Part shown: positions 37,553 to 46,433 of the stretch, one piece after another
How the letters are laid out: the number at the start of each line of letters is the position of its first letter
How positions within the stretch are numbered: position 1 is the first letter of the stretch
Origin: Bacteroidota bacterium
Lineage (GTDB): Bacteria > Bacteroidota > Bacteroidia > Chitinophagales > Chitinophagaceae
Assembly: GCA_018267515.1 (NCBI GenBank)
Contig: JAFDYJ010000017.1
Location: forward strand, 124,001 to 188,000
DNA length: 64,000 bases
Direction of reading: 5' to 3'
Notes under the pieces: generated by a model
Database searches by the model: none
Told to the model about the DNA's origin: nothing
Seen by the model: only the letters and a program-made list of their open reading frames with translations
Made by a program: the position numbers and the translations under genes

Positions 37553-38578
37553 ATGAAGACAATTCAGGATTGTTTGAACGAACGCATTTTAATTATTGAT
37601 GGTGCTATGGGTACCATGATCCAACGCTATAAATTAAATGAAGAAGACTATCGGGGTGAAAGATTTAAAGACTGGAAGTCTGATCTGAAAGGAAATAACG
37701 ATCTTCTCTGTCTTACACAGCCTCAAATCATAAAAGAAATTCATAAGCAATACCTGGAAGCGGGAGCCGATATTATTGAAACCAATACGTTCAATGCTCA
37801 AAAAATTTCGTTGGCGGATTACCATATGGAGGACCTGGCATATGAAATCAATTTAGCTGCCGCAAAAATTGCAAAAGAAGCAGTGAAAGAATCCGGTAAG
37901 ACAGCCTGGGTGGCCGGCGCCATAGGCCCGATGAACAAAACACTTTCACTTTCTCCGGATGTAAATAATCCCGGTTACCGTTCATTGACTTTTGACGATG
38001 CGGTTGCTGCGTATTATGAACAGGTGAAAGGATTAGTTGATGGCGGTGTTGATTTGTTATTAATTGAAACCATTTTTGATACTCTAAATGCGAAGGCAGC
38101 AATATATGCAATCAAGAAATTCTTTTTCGATTATAAAGTTTCATCACAATCCTCATTTGAGGGACAGGGAGAGCTTCCCATCATGATTTCCGGAACAATT
38201 ACCGATGCCAGTGGAAGAACATTAAGTGGACAAACCTTAGAAGCATTTTATACATCAGTGATGCATGCAAAACCTTTGAGCATAGGATTGAATTGTGCTT
38301 TGGGTGCAAAAGAAATGCGTCCTCATATTGAAGAGTTATCGCAGATTGCTTCCTGCTTTGTTTCAGCCTATCCCAATGCAGGTTTACCAAATGCTATGGG
38401 AGAATATGATGAACATCCTGAAGATACAGCACATTATCTTGAAGAATGGGCTAAAGAAGGTTTTGTAAATATTGTAGGCGGATGTTGCGGTACTACGCCG
38501 GATCATATACGGCATATTGCAGAGCAGGTGAGGAATTTAAAACCACGAATGATACCAGTTCTAGAAACCTCCTATTAA
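37553..38578 (+). CDS. metH: Methionine synthase, homocysteine-binding half
   Basis: A 341-residue protein equal to the N-terminal module of cobalamin-dependent methionine synthase. It starts with [10 protein letters not shown] and has the three zinc-binding Cys: Cys248 in LNCALG and Cys311/Cys312 in [11 protein letters not shown]. It binds homocysteine as the zinc thiolate for methylation by methylcobalamin held on the partner protein. In many Bacteroidota metH is split at this point into two adjacent genes, so the split is not damage. Here a foreign cassette lies between the two genes. Confidence 0.93.
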   Translation: MKTIQDCLNERILIIDGAMGTMIQRYKLNEEDYRGERFKDWKSDLKGNNDLLCLTQPQIIKEIHKQYLEAGADIIETNTFNAQKISLADYHMEDLAYEINLAAAKIAKEAVKESGKTAWVAGAIGPMNKTLSLSPDVNNPGYRSLTFDDAVAAYYEQVKGLVDGGVDLLLIETIFDTLNAKAAIYAIKKFFFDYKVSSQSSFEGQGELPIMISGTITDASGRTLSGQTLEAFYTSVMHAKPLSIGLNCALGAKEMRPHIEELSQIASCFVSAYPNAGLPNAMGEYDEHPEDTAHYLEEWAKEGFVNIVGGCCGTTPDHIRHIAEQVRNLKPRMIPVLETSY

Positions 38579-39044
38579 ACCACAGAGTCACAGTGACACA
38601 GAGCAACACAGAAAGAAATTTTAAACCTTTAACTGAAAGGGAAATTTGGTTAACAAGCCAAGTCATGGAGATATCTTTCAAACTACACAAAACTCTTGGT
38701 CCAGGATTGCTCGAAAGTGTTTATGAAAAGTGCTTTTGTTATGAGTTGGAGAAAAGAAGAATTCCTTTTTTGAGGCAAAAAGCAGTACCGATCATTTATG
38801 AAGATTATATTGTTGATGAAGGGTTAAGAATAGATATTTTGGTTGATGATTTAATAATAATTGAGTTGAAGGCTCAGGAAAATTATCATCCGGTTTGGGA
38901 AGCTCAACTTCTTAGCTACATGAAACTAGCTAATAAAAGATTGGGATATATCTTAAACTTTCATGTACCTCTAATGAAAGATGGCATTAAGAGAATGATT
39001 TTATAAACCACTGTGTCGCACTGTGACTCCGTGCCACCGTGGTT
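38578..39044. mobile_element. GxxExxY cassette bounded by long inverted repeats
   Basis: A 467-bp segment between the two metH genes. The left end (38578-38613) and the reverse complement of the right end (39009-39044) share the ordered blocks AACCAC, AGTCACAGTG and GACACAG. The repeats are themselves made of repeated CACAG/CACTG units. The cassette contains one gene and no transposase. It begins at the last base of the first metH stop codon and ends 14 bp before the second metH start. Confidence 0.75.
38593..39006 (+). CDS. GxxExxY-family protein (PD-(D/E)XK nuclease-like)
   Basis: About 137 residues from GTG 38593, or 113 from ATG 38665. Frames extending to 38482 run backwards into metH and are not credible. 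The family signature is present: [22 protein letters not shown], in its conserved part [10 protein letters not shown], then [12 protein letters not shown], the acidic strand [17 protein letters not shown] (D...E-x-K, a nuclease-like active site) and AQLLSYMKL with LGYILNFHV. Molecular role unestablished; the fold resembles restriction-like nucleases. A start inside the left inverted repeat would tie translation to the element. It may be transcribed with metH. Confidence 0.85.
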   Translation: MTQSNTERNFKPLTEREIWLTSQVMEISFKLHKTLGPGLLESVYEKCFCYELEKRRIPFLRQKAVPIIYEDYIVDEGLRIDILVDDLIIIELKAQENYHPVWEAQLLSYMKLANKRLGYILNFHVPLMKDGIKRMIL

Positions 39045-39058
39045 CAAAAGTGAAAACA

Positions 39059-42000
39059 ATGAGTACAATAAAACCATATTTACGATTATCAGGATTAGAG
39101 CCATTGATTGTTCGCCCTGATTCCAATTTTGTCAATATTGGTGAAAGAACCAATGTAACCGGCTCTAAAAAATTTGCCCGCCTCGTCAGGGAAAATAAAT
39201 ATGAAGAAGCGCTGAGTGTGGCCCGGCAGCAGGTGGAAAACGGGGCACAGGTTCTTGATGTTAATATGGATGATGCATTACTGGATGGAGTAAAAGCCAT
39301 GACAACATTCCTGAATCTTTTGCAAAGCGAACCGGATATAGCGAAGATTCCAATCATGATTGACAGCTCCAAGTTTGAAATCATTGAAGCGGGATTAAAA
39401 TGTGTGCAGGGAAAATGTATTGTGAACTCCATTTCCATGAAAGAAGGAGAAGAAAAATTCATTCAGCAGGCAGAGATTTGCAATATGTACGGAGCCTCTG
39501 TTGTTGTAATGGCTTTTGACGAAAATGGCCAGGCAGATACATTACAAAAAAGAGTGGATGTCTGTGAGAAAGCATACAAAATTCTAACAGAAAAAGTAGG
39601 CTACGATCCGCAAGATATCATTTTTGACCCCAACATATTTGCAATAGCAACCGGGCTGGAGGAGCATAATAATTATGCCGTTGATTTTATTGAAGCCACT
39701 AAAATCATTAAGAAAAAGATGCCGCTGGTAAAAATAAGCGGTGGAGTCAGCAATCTTTCTTTTTCATTTCGGGGAAATGATCATGTCAGAGAAGCGATGC
39801 ATTCGGTATTTCTTTATTATGCCATCAAAGCCGGAATGGATATGGGAATCGTTAATGCCGGCCAGTTGGTGGTGTATGATGAAATAGAACCGGGGTTAAA
39901 GCAGCTATGTGAAGACGTTATTCTAAACAGGAATAATGACAATAATGAAGCCACAGAAAAATTAATCGTATTTGCCGAGACCGTAAAAGCAAAAGGTAAA
40001 GAAGAAGTCAAAGACGAATCCTGGAGAAATGCATCAGTAGAAGAACGATTGAAGCATGCACTTGTAAACGGAATTACCGATTATATTGAAGCAGACACGG
40101 AAGAAGCCCGGAACAAATATTCAAAGCCGTTGGAAGTAATTGAAGGCCCGTTAATGGATGGAATGAATGTAGTGGGTGATTTGTTTGGATCCGGTAAGAT
40201 GTTTTTGCCCCAGGTAGTGAAAAGTGCCCGGGTGATGAAAAAAAGCGTTGCCTGGTTAACTCCGTTTATAGAAGAAGAGAAGAAAAACAATCCCCAGGCG
40301 ATGAGAGGAACAGTCGGGAAGATATTATTGGCCACTGTAAAAGGTGACGTTCATGATATCGGCAAAAATATTGTAGGAGTTGTATTGGGATGCAATGGTT
40401 ATGAAATTAAAGATATGGGTGTAATGGTTCCGGCAGATAAAATTTTAGATGAGGCAGAGAAAATCGGGGCAGATATCATCGGGGTAAGCGGCTTGATCAC
40501 ACCCTCCCTGGATGAAATGGCCCATGTAGCACATGAAATGAAACGCCGTAATATGAAACTTCCCTTATTGATTGGGGGCGCCACCACTTCCCGTGTGCAT
40601 ACTGCTGTAAAAATTGCACCGCATTATGACAATGGAGTGATTCATGTATTAGACGCCTCCCGGAGTGTATCAACCGTAAGTGCATTGTTGAACAAAGAAC
40701 AGAAAAAGAATTTTCTGGACAATATTCAAAAGGAGTACAACCAGGTCCGGGAACAATTCCTTAATAAAAAGGGGAAAGCAATTATTTCTTATGCTGATGC
40801 AGTTGTCAATAAAGAAAAAATAGACTGGGAAAACTATACTCCGGTAAAGCCTTCATTTGAAGGAGTAAAAGTTTTCAAAAAATTTGACCTGGGTACAATT
40901 GCAAAATGTATTGATTGGGGGCCCTTCTTTATTGGATGGGAGATGCATGGAAAATTCCCGGATATTTTAACCGATAAAAATTTAGGTACTGAAGCTACAA
41001 AACTTTACAATGATGCACAGAAACTACTGGCACAGGTAATCAAAGAAAATTGGTTTACTGCTAATGGAGTCATTGGTTTCTGGCCTGCAACCAGTAATAA
41101 TGCAGATACTATAACACTCCAATCCGATAAAGGAGAAGTGAAATTAGAAACATTGCGCCAGCAGTTAAAAAAAGCAGCCGGTCAACCCAGTTTTTCATTG
41201 GCAGATTTCGTGATGCCAAGCCCAACCCCACAGACCAGTTGGATAGTAGAAGGCTCTGCTAAAGCCCCTTCCCGCAGTGAAGGGGAGGAAGACCCTATAT
41301 ATTATAGGGCTGACCCTATAACTTATCCATTACTAAAAGAGTTTGCACAAAAAAACAGAAACAACCCAACCCAGGCAGAAGATGTTTTATGGAATCTTTT
41401 AAAAACAAAAAAACTTGGTGGACATAAATTCAGAAGGCAACACATAATAGGGAATTATATCGCTGATCTTGTATGCCTCGATAAATTATTCATAATTGAG
41501 ATTGATGGTTTGATCCATCAACTTCCAGAAAATAAGGAATCAGATAAAGTAAGAACAAATTGGTTAAAAGAAGAAGGGTTTGAAGTGCTAAGAGTTACCA
41601 ATGAGCAGGTGTTGCATCATACTGATGAAACATTGGGTTTAATCCATACTGCATTAAAGAATCGTCAAAGTCAAAAGGAACTGTTGAACCTAAGTTCCCC
41701 CAACGGGGGACAGGGGGCTGGGTCTGATTTTATAGGAGCTTTTGCCGTCAGTATTTTTGGTGCAAAAAAATATATTGAAAAATTCGCAGCTGAATTTGAT
41801 GAATATAATAAGATCATGGTAGAGATCTTAGCCGACCGAATGGTAGAAGCCTTCGCCGAATGCCTGCACGAAAAAGTAAGAAAAGAATATTGGGGATATG
41901 CTAAAGATGAAAATTTAAGTAATGAACAACTGATCAAAGAAGAATATAAAGGTATTCGTCCGGCGCCGGGTTATCCGGCCTGCCCGGAACATACTGAAAA

Positions 42001-42229
42001 AGTAAAATTATTTAACCTGTTAAATGCAACTGAAAATATCGGGATCGAGCTAACCGAAAGTATGGCAATGAGTCCTCCTGCTTCTGTATGCGGTTGGTAT
42101 TTTGCTCACCCGCAAAGCCATTATTTTGGCCTTGGGAAAATTGGAAAAGATCAATTGGAGGATTATGCAAGAAGAAAAGGTATCAGCGTTGAAGAGGCAG
42201 AAAGATGGCTAAGACCGGTATTAGATTAG
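39059..42229 (+). CDS. metH: Methionine synthase, folate/cobalamin/activation half, with in-frame DUF559 insertion
   Basis: The protein has 1056 residues from ATG 39059; a GTG at 39023 lies in the cassette repeat. Order: pterin-binding domain ([16 protein letters not shown], then [12 protein letters not shown]), cobalamin cap, and B12-binding domain with DVHDIGKN (His432, lower axial ligand) and [13 protein letters not shown]. The activation (AdoMet) domain follows, ending with [15 protein letters not shown] and [18 protein letters not shown]. Without the insert the length would be about 890 residues, matching the corresponding part of E. coli MetH. Residues about 730-888 are foreign: a DUF559 endonuclease-like domain between SLADFV and DFIGAFAV. 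All catalytic and binding motifs around it are intact, so a working enzyme is plausible but unproven. Confidence 0.9.
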   Translation: MSTIKPYLRLSGLEPLIVRPDSNFVNIGERTNVTGSKKFARLVRENKYEEALSVARQQVENGAQVLDVNMDDALLDGVKAMTTFLNLLQSEPDIAKIPIMIDSSKFEIIEAGLKCVQGKCIVNSISMKEGEEKFIQQAEICNMYGASVVVMAFDENGQADTLQKRVDVCEKAYKILTEKVGYDPQDIIFDPNIFAIATGLEEHNNYAVDFIEATKIIKKKMPLVKISGGVSNLSFSFRGNDHVREAMHSVFLYYAIKAGMDMGIVNAGQLVVYDEIEPGLKQLCEDVILNRNNDNNEATEKLIVFAETVKAKGKEEVKDESWRNASVEERLKHALVNGITDYIEADTEEARNKYSKPLEVIEGPLMDGMNVVGDLFGSGKMFLPQVVKSARVMKKSVAWLTPFIEEEKKNNPQAMRGTVGKILLATVKGDVHDIGKNIVGVVLGCNGYEIKDMGVMVPADKILDEAEKIGADIIGVSGLITPSLDEMAHVAHEMKRRNMKLPLLIGGATTSRVHTAVKIAPHYDNGVIHVLDASRSVSTVSALLNKEQKKNFLDNIQKEYNQVREQFLNKKGKAIISYADAVVNKEKIDWENYTPVKPSFEGVKVFKKFDLGTIAKCIDWGPFFIGWEMHGKFPDILTDKNLGTEATKLYNDAQKLLAQVIKENWFTANGVIGFWPATSNNADTITLQSDKGEVKLETLRQQLKKAAGQPSFSLADFVMPSPTPQTSWIVEGSAKAPSRSEGEEDPIYYRADPITYPLLKEFAQKNRNNPTQAEDVLWNLLKTKKLGGHKFRRQHIIGNYIADLVCLDKLFIIEIDGLIHQLPENKESDKVRTNWLKEEGFEVLRVTNEQVLHHTDETLGLIHTALKNRQSQKELLNLSSPNGGQGAGSDFIGAFAVSIFGAKKYIEKFAAEFDEYNKIMVEILADRMVEAFAECLHEKVRKEYWGYAKDENLSNEQLIKEEYKGIRPAPGYPACPEHTEKVKLFNLLNATENIGIELTESMAMSPPASVCGWYFAHPQSHYFGLGKIGKDQLEDYARRKGISVEEAERWLRPVLD
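41240..41725 (+). mobile_element. In-frame DUF559 cassette inside metH
   Basis: About 480 bp (near 160 codons) with no stop and no ATG in the metH frame. The left edge has hairpins CCCCTTC/GAAGGGG (41265-41285) and CCCTATA/TATAGGG (41293-41309). The right edge has TCCCCC/GGGGGA (41696-41710) followed by CAGGGGGC. Left edge and reverse-complemented right edge look alike (AGCCCC-T-CCC-...-GGGG), so they act as imperfect terminal inverted repeats. The core is a Vsr/DUF559-like nuclease domain: [29 protein letters not shown] (Asp803), FIIEIDG (Glu814, Asp816) followed by H, and [13 protein letters not shown]. The active-site set looks complete. Exact borders are uncertain by about 20 bp. Confidence 0.8.
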
Positions 42230-42232
42230 AAA

Positions 42233-42850
42233 TTACCGGACCACTATTCCATATCTTCCCAATTCATCCTTCAGTTGTCTTGCATTATGAAAGTGAATAC
42301 CGGTAATACCTACTGCTTCGGCAGCCCTTGCATTTCTTAAATTATCGTCAATAAAAATTGTGGTTTCCGGAATTAAATGGTAGCGATCTAAAATAAGTTT
42401 ATAAAACTCAGGAAAGGGCTTGCGCATTTTTTCCTCCCCGCTCACTACAATACCATCAAACCATTGAAGAAATTCAAACCGTTCAATTGCATGAGGAAAT
42501 AACTCAGCACTCCAGTTAGTGAGTGCATACAATTTATATTTTCCCGATCGTTTTAATGTATGAAATATTTCCACTGTTTCATGTAGTGCCTCACCCAGCA
42601 TTTCAATCCATCTGCCATAATAAGCCCTGATTTCACTGTCCCATTCGGGATGTTTGGCAACTAATTCTTCAGTCGCCAGATGCAGCGGATAGCCGGCATC
42701 CTGGTTTTCGTTCCATTCCGGGGTGGCAATATTTTGAAAAAACCATTCCATTTCATTTTCAGTTTTGAAAATCCTGCGATAGACATATCGTGGATTCCAG
42801 TCAATAAGAACGCCACCAAGGTCGAAAATGATTGTATTAATGCTGGTCAT
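42233..42850 (-). CDS. HAD-family hydrolase (subfamily IA)
   Basis: The protein has 205 residues from ATG 42850 (MTSINTIIFDLGGVLIDW); a start nine codons upstream adds a stretch not seen in the family. Motif I is FDLGGV, motif II LYALTNWS, motif III includes the Lys of KPFPEFY, and motif IV is FIDDNLRN. A helical cap follows motif I. It is probably a phosphatase on a small sugar or nucleotide phosphate. It converges on metH with only 3 bp between stop codons, leaving no room for a dedicated terminator. Confidence 0.85.
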   Translation of the reverse strand: MTSINTIIFDLGGVLIDWNPRYVYRRIFKTENEMEWFFQNIATPEWNENQDAGYPLHLATEELVAKHPEWDSEIRAYYGRWIEMLGEALHETVEIFHTLKRSGKYKLYALTNWSAELFPHAIERFEFLQWFDGIVVSGEEKMRKPFPEFYKLILDRYHLIPETTIFIDDNLRNARAAEAVGITGIHFHNARQLKDELGRYGIVVR

Positions 42851-42952
42851 TATAAAAAAGTTGAGCAAATGTAACACAGTAAAACTGTGTGATGCAAGAT
42901 TAAATGAAAAGTGTTTTTTGATTTTTTAATCAGAAGCAAGCAGAAAACAGTT

Positions 42953-43699
42953 TTATCTTTTTTCAAAAAGCCACCACTTTCTTTTTCCTCTTTTCAGCTT
43001 ATAATTCTGCTTTATGTAAGTCCGGATATGATTCATTCCATCATTAATATCATCGGTCAGCAGCACCAGGGAAAGATCCTGCTTGTTGATAGTGCCCTGC
43101 TGTGCCATGAACTCAATCATATCCCATAACTCTTTGTAATACGATACTCCATATAGAACAATGGGAAACTGGGTTATTGTCTTTGTCTGGACCAATGTGA
43201 GAATTTCAAAAAATTCATCCATAGTTCCAAACCCCCCGGGCATGATGACAAATGCATAAGAATATTTTACCATCATCACTTTGCGTATAAAGAAATGATC
43301 GAAAGTGATCCATTTGTTCATGTACTTGTTAGGCTTTTGCTCAAAGGGTAAATGAATATTGCAGCCCACCGATTTGCCTCCGTTTTCAAAAGCACCACGA
43401 TTCGCTGCCTCCATGACTCCCGGGCCTCCGCCTGTCATTACCGTTAAGCCCAACTCTGAAATTCTTTTACCATATTCCCGTGCGGCCTGGTAATAAGGAT
43501 GTTCTTCTGTAAACCGGGCAGAACCAAATACGGTAATACAAGGGCCGACAAAATGAAGAGTCCGGAATCCTTTTATAAACTGACTGAAAACACGAAAAGC
43601 AAAATTTAATTCATATCCCCTGCCTCTCGGGCCTTCGAGATATACATGTGCCTTCGGTGGAATAATCTTTTCAGAAGTCGGAATCGTTTTATTTTCCAT
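42953..43699 (-). CDS. LOG-family nucleotide phosphoribohydrolase
   Basis: A 248-residue Rossmann-fold protein with the two family motifs GGGPGVMEAANRGA and PGGFGTMDEFFE, the latter holding the catalytic Glu. Known members split nucleoside monophosphates such as cytokinin ribotides or AMP into base and ribose 5-phosphate. It is longer than the minimal family (about 190) through an N-terminal extension (residues 1-60). It lies upstream of the HAD gene on the same strand with about 100 bp between, and divergent from exonuclease III. Confidence 0.87.
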   Translation of the reverse strand: MENKTIPTSEKIIPPKAHVYLEGPRGRGYELNFAFRVFSQFIKGFRTLHFVGPCITVFGSARFTEEHPYYQAAREYGKRISELGLTVMTGGGPGVMEAANRGAFENGGKSVGCNIHLPFEQKPNKYMNKWITFDHFFIRKVMMVKYSYAFVIMPGGFGTMDEFFEILTLVQTKTITQFPIVLYGVSYYKELWDMIEFMAQQGTINKQDLSLVLLTDDINDGMNHIRTYIKQNYKLKRGKRKWWLFEKR

Positions 43700-43809
43700 A
43701 AAAAAATATAAATGTAAAGATTTTCATTCCAAGTGGAGCTTTCATAATGATTGATTTCTTTTTATTTGATTAAAAGAATACGGAAATTTGAAAAAAATGC
43801 AAAGAACCT

Positions 43810-44577
43810 ATGCGCATCATCAGCTATAATGTGAATGGCATCCGGGCTGCAATAAAGAAAGGTCTCATTGAATGGATGAAAACCAATCCCGCCGATGTAA
43901 TTTGTATTCAGGAAACAAAAGCAGTAAAAGAAAATGTAAATCACAAACTATTTACCGACCTGGGCTATCATGATTATTGGTTCAGTGCACAAAAAAAGGG
44001 ATACAGCGGGGTAGCTGTATTCACAACAATAAAACCCGATAACGTAGAATATGGAAATGGACATGCTTCCAGCGATGATGAAGGAAGGGTGATGCAATTG
44101 GATTTTGGCGATATCCGTTTGATCAATGCCTATTTTCCTTCGGGCACCAGTGGTGAAGAACGACAGGGTTTCAAATACAAATGGCTCGATGAATTTTTGA
44201 AATATCTGAACAAACTCAAAAAGAAATATCCGAAACTGATTCTCTGTGGTGATTATAACATTGCACATAATGAAATTGACATTCATGATCCGAAAGGAAA
44301 TAAAAACTCATCCGGCTTTTTACCGAAAGAAAGGGAGTGGATGACGAAATTTTTTGAAAGCGGATGGATAGATACTTTTCGCCGGTTTCACCCTGAAGCA
44401 CACCGGTACAGCTGGTGGAGCCAACGGTTCCCTTCTGTAAGGCTGCAAAATAAAGGCTGGAGAATTGATTATATTAATGTAACAGATCCGCTCCAAAATA
44501 CTTTAAAAGATGCGGATATTTTCCCGGACATAAAGCAAAGTGATCATTGTCCCGTTTTTCTTGAATTAAAAACTTAA
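43810..44577 (+). CDS. xth: Exodeoxyribonuclease III (AP endonuclease)
   Basis: A 255-residue enzyme of the Xth/ExoA family. Catalytic segments: SYNVNGIRAA with metal-binding Asn, CIQETKA with Glu, CGDYNIAHNEID with Asp and Asn, DTFRRFHPE, WRIDYI, and the terminal SDHCPV with the catalytic Asp-His pair. It cleaves abasic sites in base-excision repair. It is followed 5 bp later by the DUF4286 gene, so the two are likely co-transcribed. Confidence 0.93.
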   Translation: MRIISYNVNGIRAAIKKGLIEWMKTNPADVICIQETKAVKENVNHKLFTDLGYHDYWFSAQKKGYSGVAVFTTIKPDNVEYGNGHASSDDEGRVMQLDFGDIRLINAYFPSGTSGEERQGFKYKWLDEFLKYLNKLKKKYPKLILCGDYNIAHNEIDIHDPKGNKNSSGFLPKEREWMTKFFESGWIDTFRRFHPEAHRYSWWSQRFPSVRLQNKGWRIDYINVTDPLQNTLKDADIFPDIKQSDHCPVFLELKT

Positions 44578-44582
44578 CCTGC

Positions 44583-44888
44583 ATGTTTGTTTATAATATT
44601 ACCATGAAAGTAAATCCATCCATTGAAAAAGAGTGGGTGCAATGGCAAAGGGAAGAGCATATTCCCGAAATTTTAGCAACTGGATTATTTACTGAGCATA
44701 AATTCTACCGGCTGCTGGATCAGGATGAAACGGACGGTATCACATACATTATACAGTATTTTTCATCCACACAAGATCAATACAGGAAATACATCGAACA
44801 ATTTGCACCCCGTTTCAGGAAAGAAGCCTCAGACAAATGGAAAGACCAGTTTGTTGGATTCCGAACCGTAATGCAGGTTGTGCAATAA
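44583..44888 (+). CDS. DUF4286 family protein
   Basis: A 101-residue cytoplasmic protein opening MFVYNITMKVNPSIEKEW, followed by WQREEHIPEIL and a ferredoxin-like alternation of strands and helices. This is the pattern of DUF4286, common in Bacteroidota and of unknown function. No catalytic residues are evident. It directly follows xth. Confidence 0.8.
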   Translation: MFVYNITMKVNPSIEKEWVQWQREEHIPEILATGLFTEHKFYRLLDQDETDGITYIIQYFSSTQDQYRKYIEQFAPRFRKEASDKWKDQFVGFRTVMQVVQ

Positions 44889-45079
44889 CTGTGGATAAGA
44901 TTTTTTAGGATCGTTTCACTCAATAAATTAACGGCGAACCATGACAGGTTCCAGGCCTGAATTACACATCTTACCCGAAACGCTTTGCTTTAAAGCCCTT
45001 TGGATAGTCAATTAAAATAAATATTCGGCTGAACAAATCAGTGCTGCTATCTGCATTACACCCGATATAAGACCGGAAT

Positions 45080-45141
45080 GGATAAAAAAATTTTTTTACC
45101 GGTGAAAATTTTTTGTTGCTATCAAAAAGCTTCTAAATTTG
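45080..45141 (+). promoter_or_regulatory. HU promoter with A/T tracts
   Basis: TTG (45113-45115) and TAAATTTG (45134-45141) are 18 bases apart. Just upstream are AAAAAAATTTTTTT and AAAATTTTTT blocks around ACCGGT, which should bend the DNA. The rest of the 283-bp region between the DUF4286 and HU genes shows no gene. Confidence 0.6.
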
Positions 45142-45171
45142 TCGCTCTTTGTAAAATTTAAATCAACGACT

Positions 45172-45441
45172 ATGAACAAAGCTGAACTGATCAACAAGAT
45201 TGCTGATGATACAGGAATCACCAAAATTCTCGCTAATGCAGCAATTGATTCTTTTATTGAAGCTGTTACTAAAACATTAAAAAACGGTGGTAAAGTCACT
45301 TTAGTTGGATTTGGCACTTTTACCGTTTCAAAAAGAAAAGCCCGTAAAGGACGCAATCCGAAAACTGGCCAGGAAATAAGTATCAAAGCAAAAAAAACTG
45401 CCCGGTTCAAAGCAGGTAAAGAACTTGCTGCTAAACTATAA
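45172..45441 (+). CDS. HU-family DNA-binding protein
   Basis: The protein has 90 residues from ATG 45172 (MNKAELINKIADDTGI), the standard HU length; an ATG 11 codons upstream is in the leader. The dimer core is followed by GGKVTLVGFGTFTV and the DNA-binding arm RKARKGRNPKTGQEI, which ends with KKTARFKAGKEL. It is an abundant nucleoid protein that bends DNA. It is alone with a strong promoter and is followed by the bTHX gene. Confidence 0.95.
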   Translation: MNKAELINKIADDTGITKILANAAIDSFIEAVTKTLKNGGKVTLVGFGTFTVSKRKARKGRNPKTGQEISIKAKKTARFKAGKELAAKL

Positions 45442-45535
45442 CGACATGAAGGCTTTAGAAATACTTCATCCTATAATCAGTACAGAAGAAAATTGACAAC
45501 TTTTACAATTCATTTTTCAAATAAAAAAATAACAC

Positions 45536-45628
45536 ATGGGAAGAGGCGATAAAAAAACAAAAAAGGGAAAAATTTTCAAAGGCTCATTTGGCAAGAGCCG
45601 CCCCCACAAAGCGAAAAAGAAAAAATAA
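45536..45628 (+). CDS. 30S ribosomal protein bTHX
   Basis: A 30-residue very basic peptide beginning MGRGDKKTKKGKIF, followed by KGSFGKSRPHKAKKKK to the stop. This is the Thx protein, which binds the head of the 30S subunit in Thermus and is widely encoded in Bacteroidota. Too short for ordinary gene finding. A possible terminator hairpin (AACTTCAT / ATGAAGTT, 45627-45658) follows. Confidence 0.9.
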   Translation: MGRGDKKTKKGKIFKGSFGKSRPHKAKKKK

Positions 45629-45697
45629 CTTCATCCGGTCCACTATCGTAATGAAGTTCTTTGTTCCGGAAAAATAAATAGGGCACCTGAAAATAAA

Positions 45698-46342
45698 TCA
45701 GGGAGCCAGTCTTTCAATCTTCCAGGTTCCATCATCCTGCAACGAATACTGAATGCGATCATGAAGGCGGCTGGCTCTTCCTTGCCAGAATTCTATAATT
45801 ACGGGCTTTACTATCATTCCGCCCCAGAATACCGGGCGGCTGAGTTGCACACCCTTTTTCTCTTCAGATAATTTTGCAAACTGTTCATCCAGCCAATTAC
45901 GATCTTCAATAACCTGGCTTTGTGGCGATGCCCAGGCTCCGATACGGCTTCCCTCCGGCCTCGAATAATAATATTCATCACTTTCTTTATCGGAAACTTT
46001 AAAAACAACACCGGTAATCCGAACCTGGCGTTCCAGCTGCTTCCAGAAAAAGACCAGGCAGGCCTTTGGATTCTCTGACAGTTGTTGTCCTTTATAACTG
46101 TTATAATTTGTGAAAAACACAAATCCATTCGCATTGAACTCTTTTAATAAAACAATCCGTGCGGAAGGGACAGCATCTCTTGAAGCGGTAGCCAGCGTCA
46201 TGGCATTAGGTTCATCCACACCGGCAGCCAGTGCCTGATCCCACCACTTTTTAAATTGCAGTATCGGATCCGTTTCAACATCTTTCTCTAATAAACTTTG
46301 TTGTAAGTATTCTTTTCGCAGATCGGCAATGCTCTTATCCAT
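45698..46342 (-). CDS. pdxH: Pyridoxamine 5'-phosphate oxidase
   Basis: The protein has 214 residues from ATG 46342 (MDKSIADLRKEY); an ATG seven codons upstream is less family-like. FMN-binding and substrate segments are clear: AMTLATAS, PSARIVLLKEF, GFVFFTNYNSYKG, ACLVFFWKQLERQVRI, EGSRIGAWASPQS, and the C-terminal FWQGRASRLHDRI with ERLAP at the end. It oxidises pyridoxine or pyridoxamine phosphate to pyridoxal phosphate. Single gene. Confidence 0.95.
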   Translation of the reverse strand: MDKSIADLRKEYLQQSLLEKDVETDPILQFKKWWDQALAAGVDEPNAMTLATASRDAVPSARIVLLKEFNANGFVFFTNYNSYKGQQLSENPKACLVFFWKQLERQVRITGVVFKVSDKESDEYYYSRPEGSRIGAWASPQSQVIEDRNWLDEQFAKLSEEKKGVQLSRPVFWGGMIVKPVIIEFWQGRASRLHDRIQYSLQDDGTWKIERLAP

Positions 46343-46394
46343 TATCTTCAATTGAGAGTGCAAAATTAATCAATCAGCATTTGAATAAATAAGA

Positions 46395-46413
46395 AAAGCC
46401 CCTGAAGGGCTTT
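46395..46413 (-). terminator. Terminator after the coiled-coil gene
   Basis: AAAGCCC (46395-46401) pairs with GGGCTTT (46407-46413). On the minus strand the stem is followed by TTTTCTT. Confidence 0.7.
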
Positions 46414-46433
46414 AAAAAATGTTTGAGATACTT

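Noticed and set aside
38482-38592. Longer GxxExxY protein starting inside metH
   Set aside because: The added residues are a shifted reading of metH and of the inverted repeat, unlike family N-termini.
41329-41660. DUF559 domain as a separate gene
   Set aside because: The frame is continuous with metH on both sides and has no ATG inside the insert.
41240-41725. Insert as an intein
   Set aside because: No N-terminal Cys/Ser splice block, no HN-Cys end and no homing-endonuclease fold of the LAGLIDADG type; the nuclease is DUF559-like.
37553-42229. Broken methionine synthase gene (pseudogene)
   Set aside because: The two-gene arrangement at this domain border is common in Bacteroidota. All zinc, pterin, cobalamin and AdoMet motifs are intact in the two frames.
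44889-45079. Small RNA or tRNA between the DUF4286 and HU genes
   Set aside because: No cloverleaf, no tRNA consensus and no clear terminator were found.
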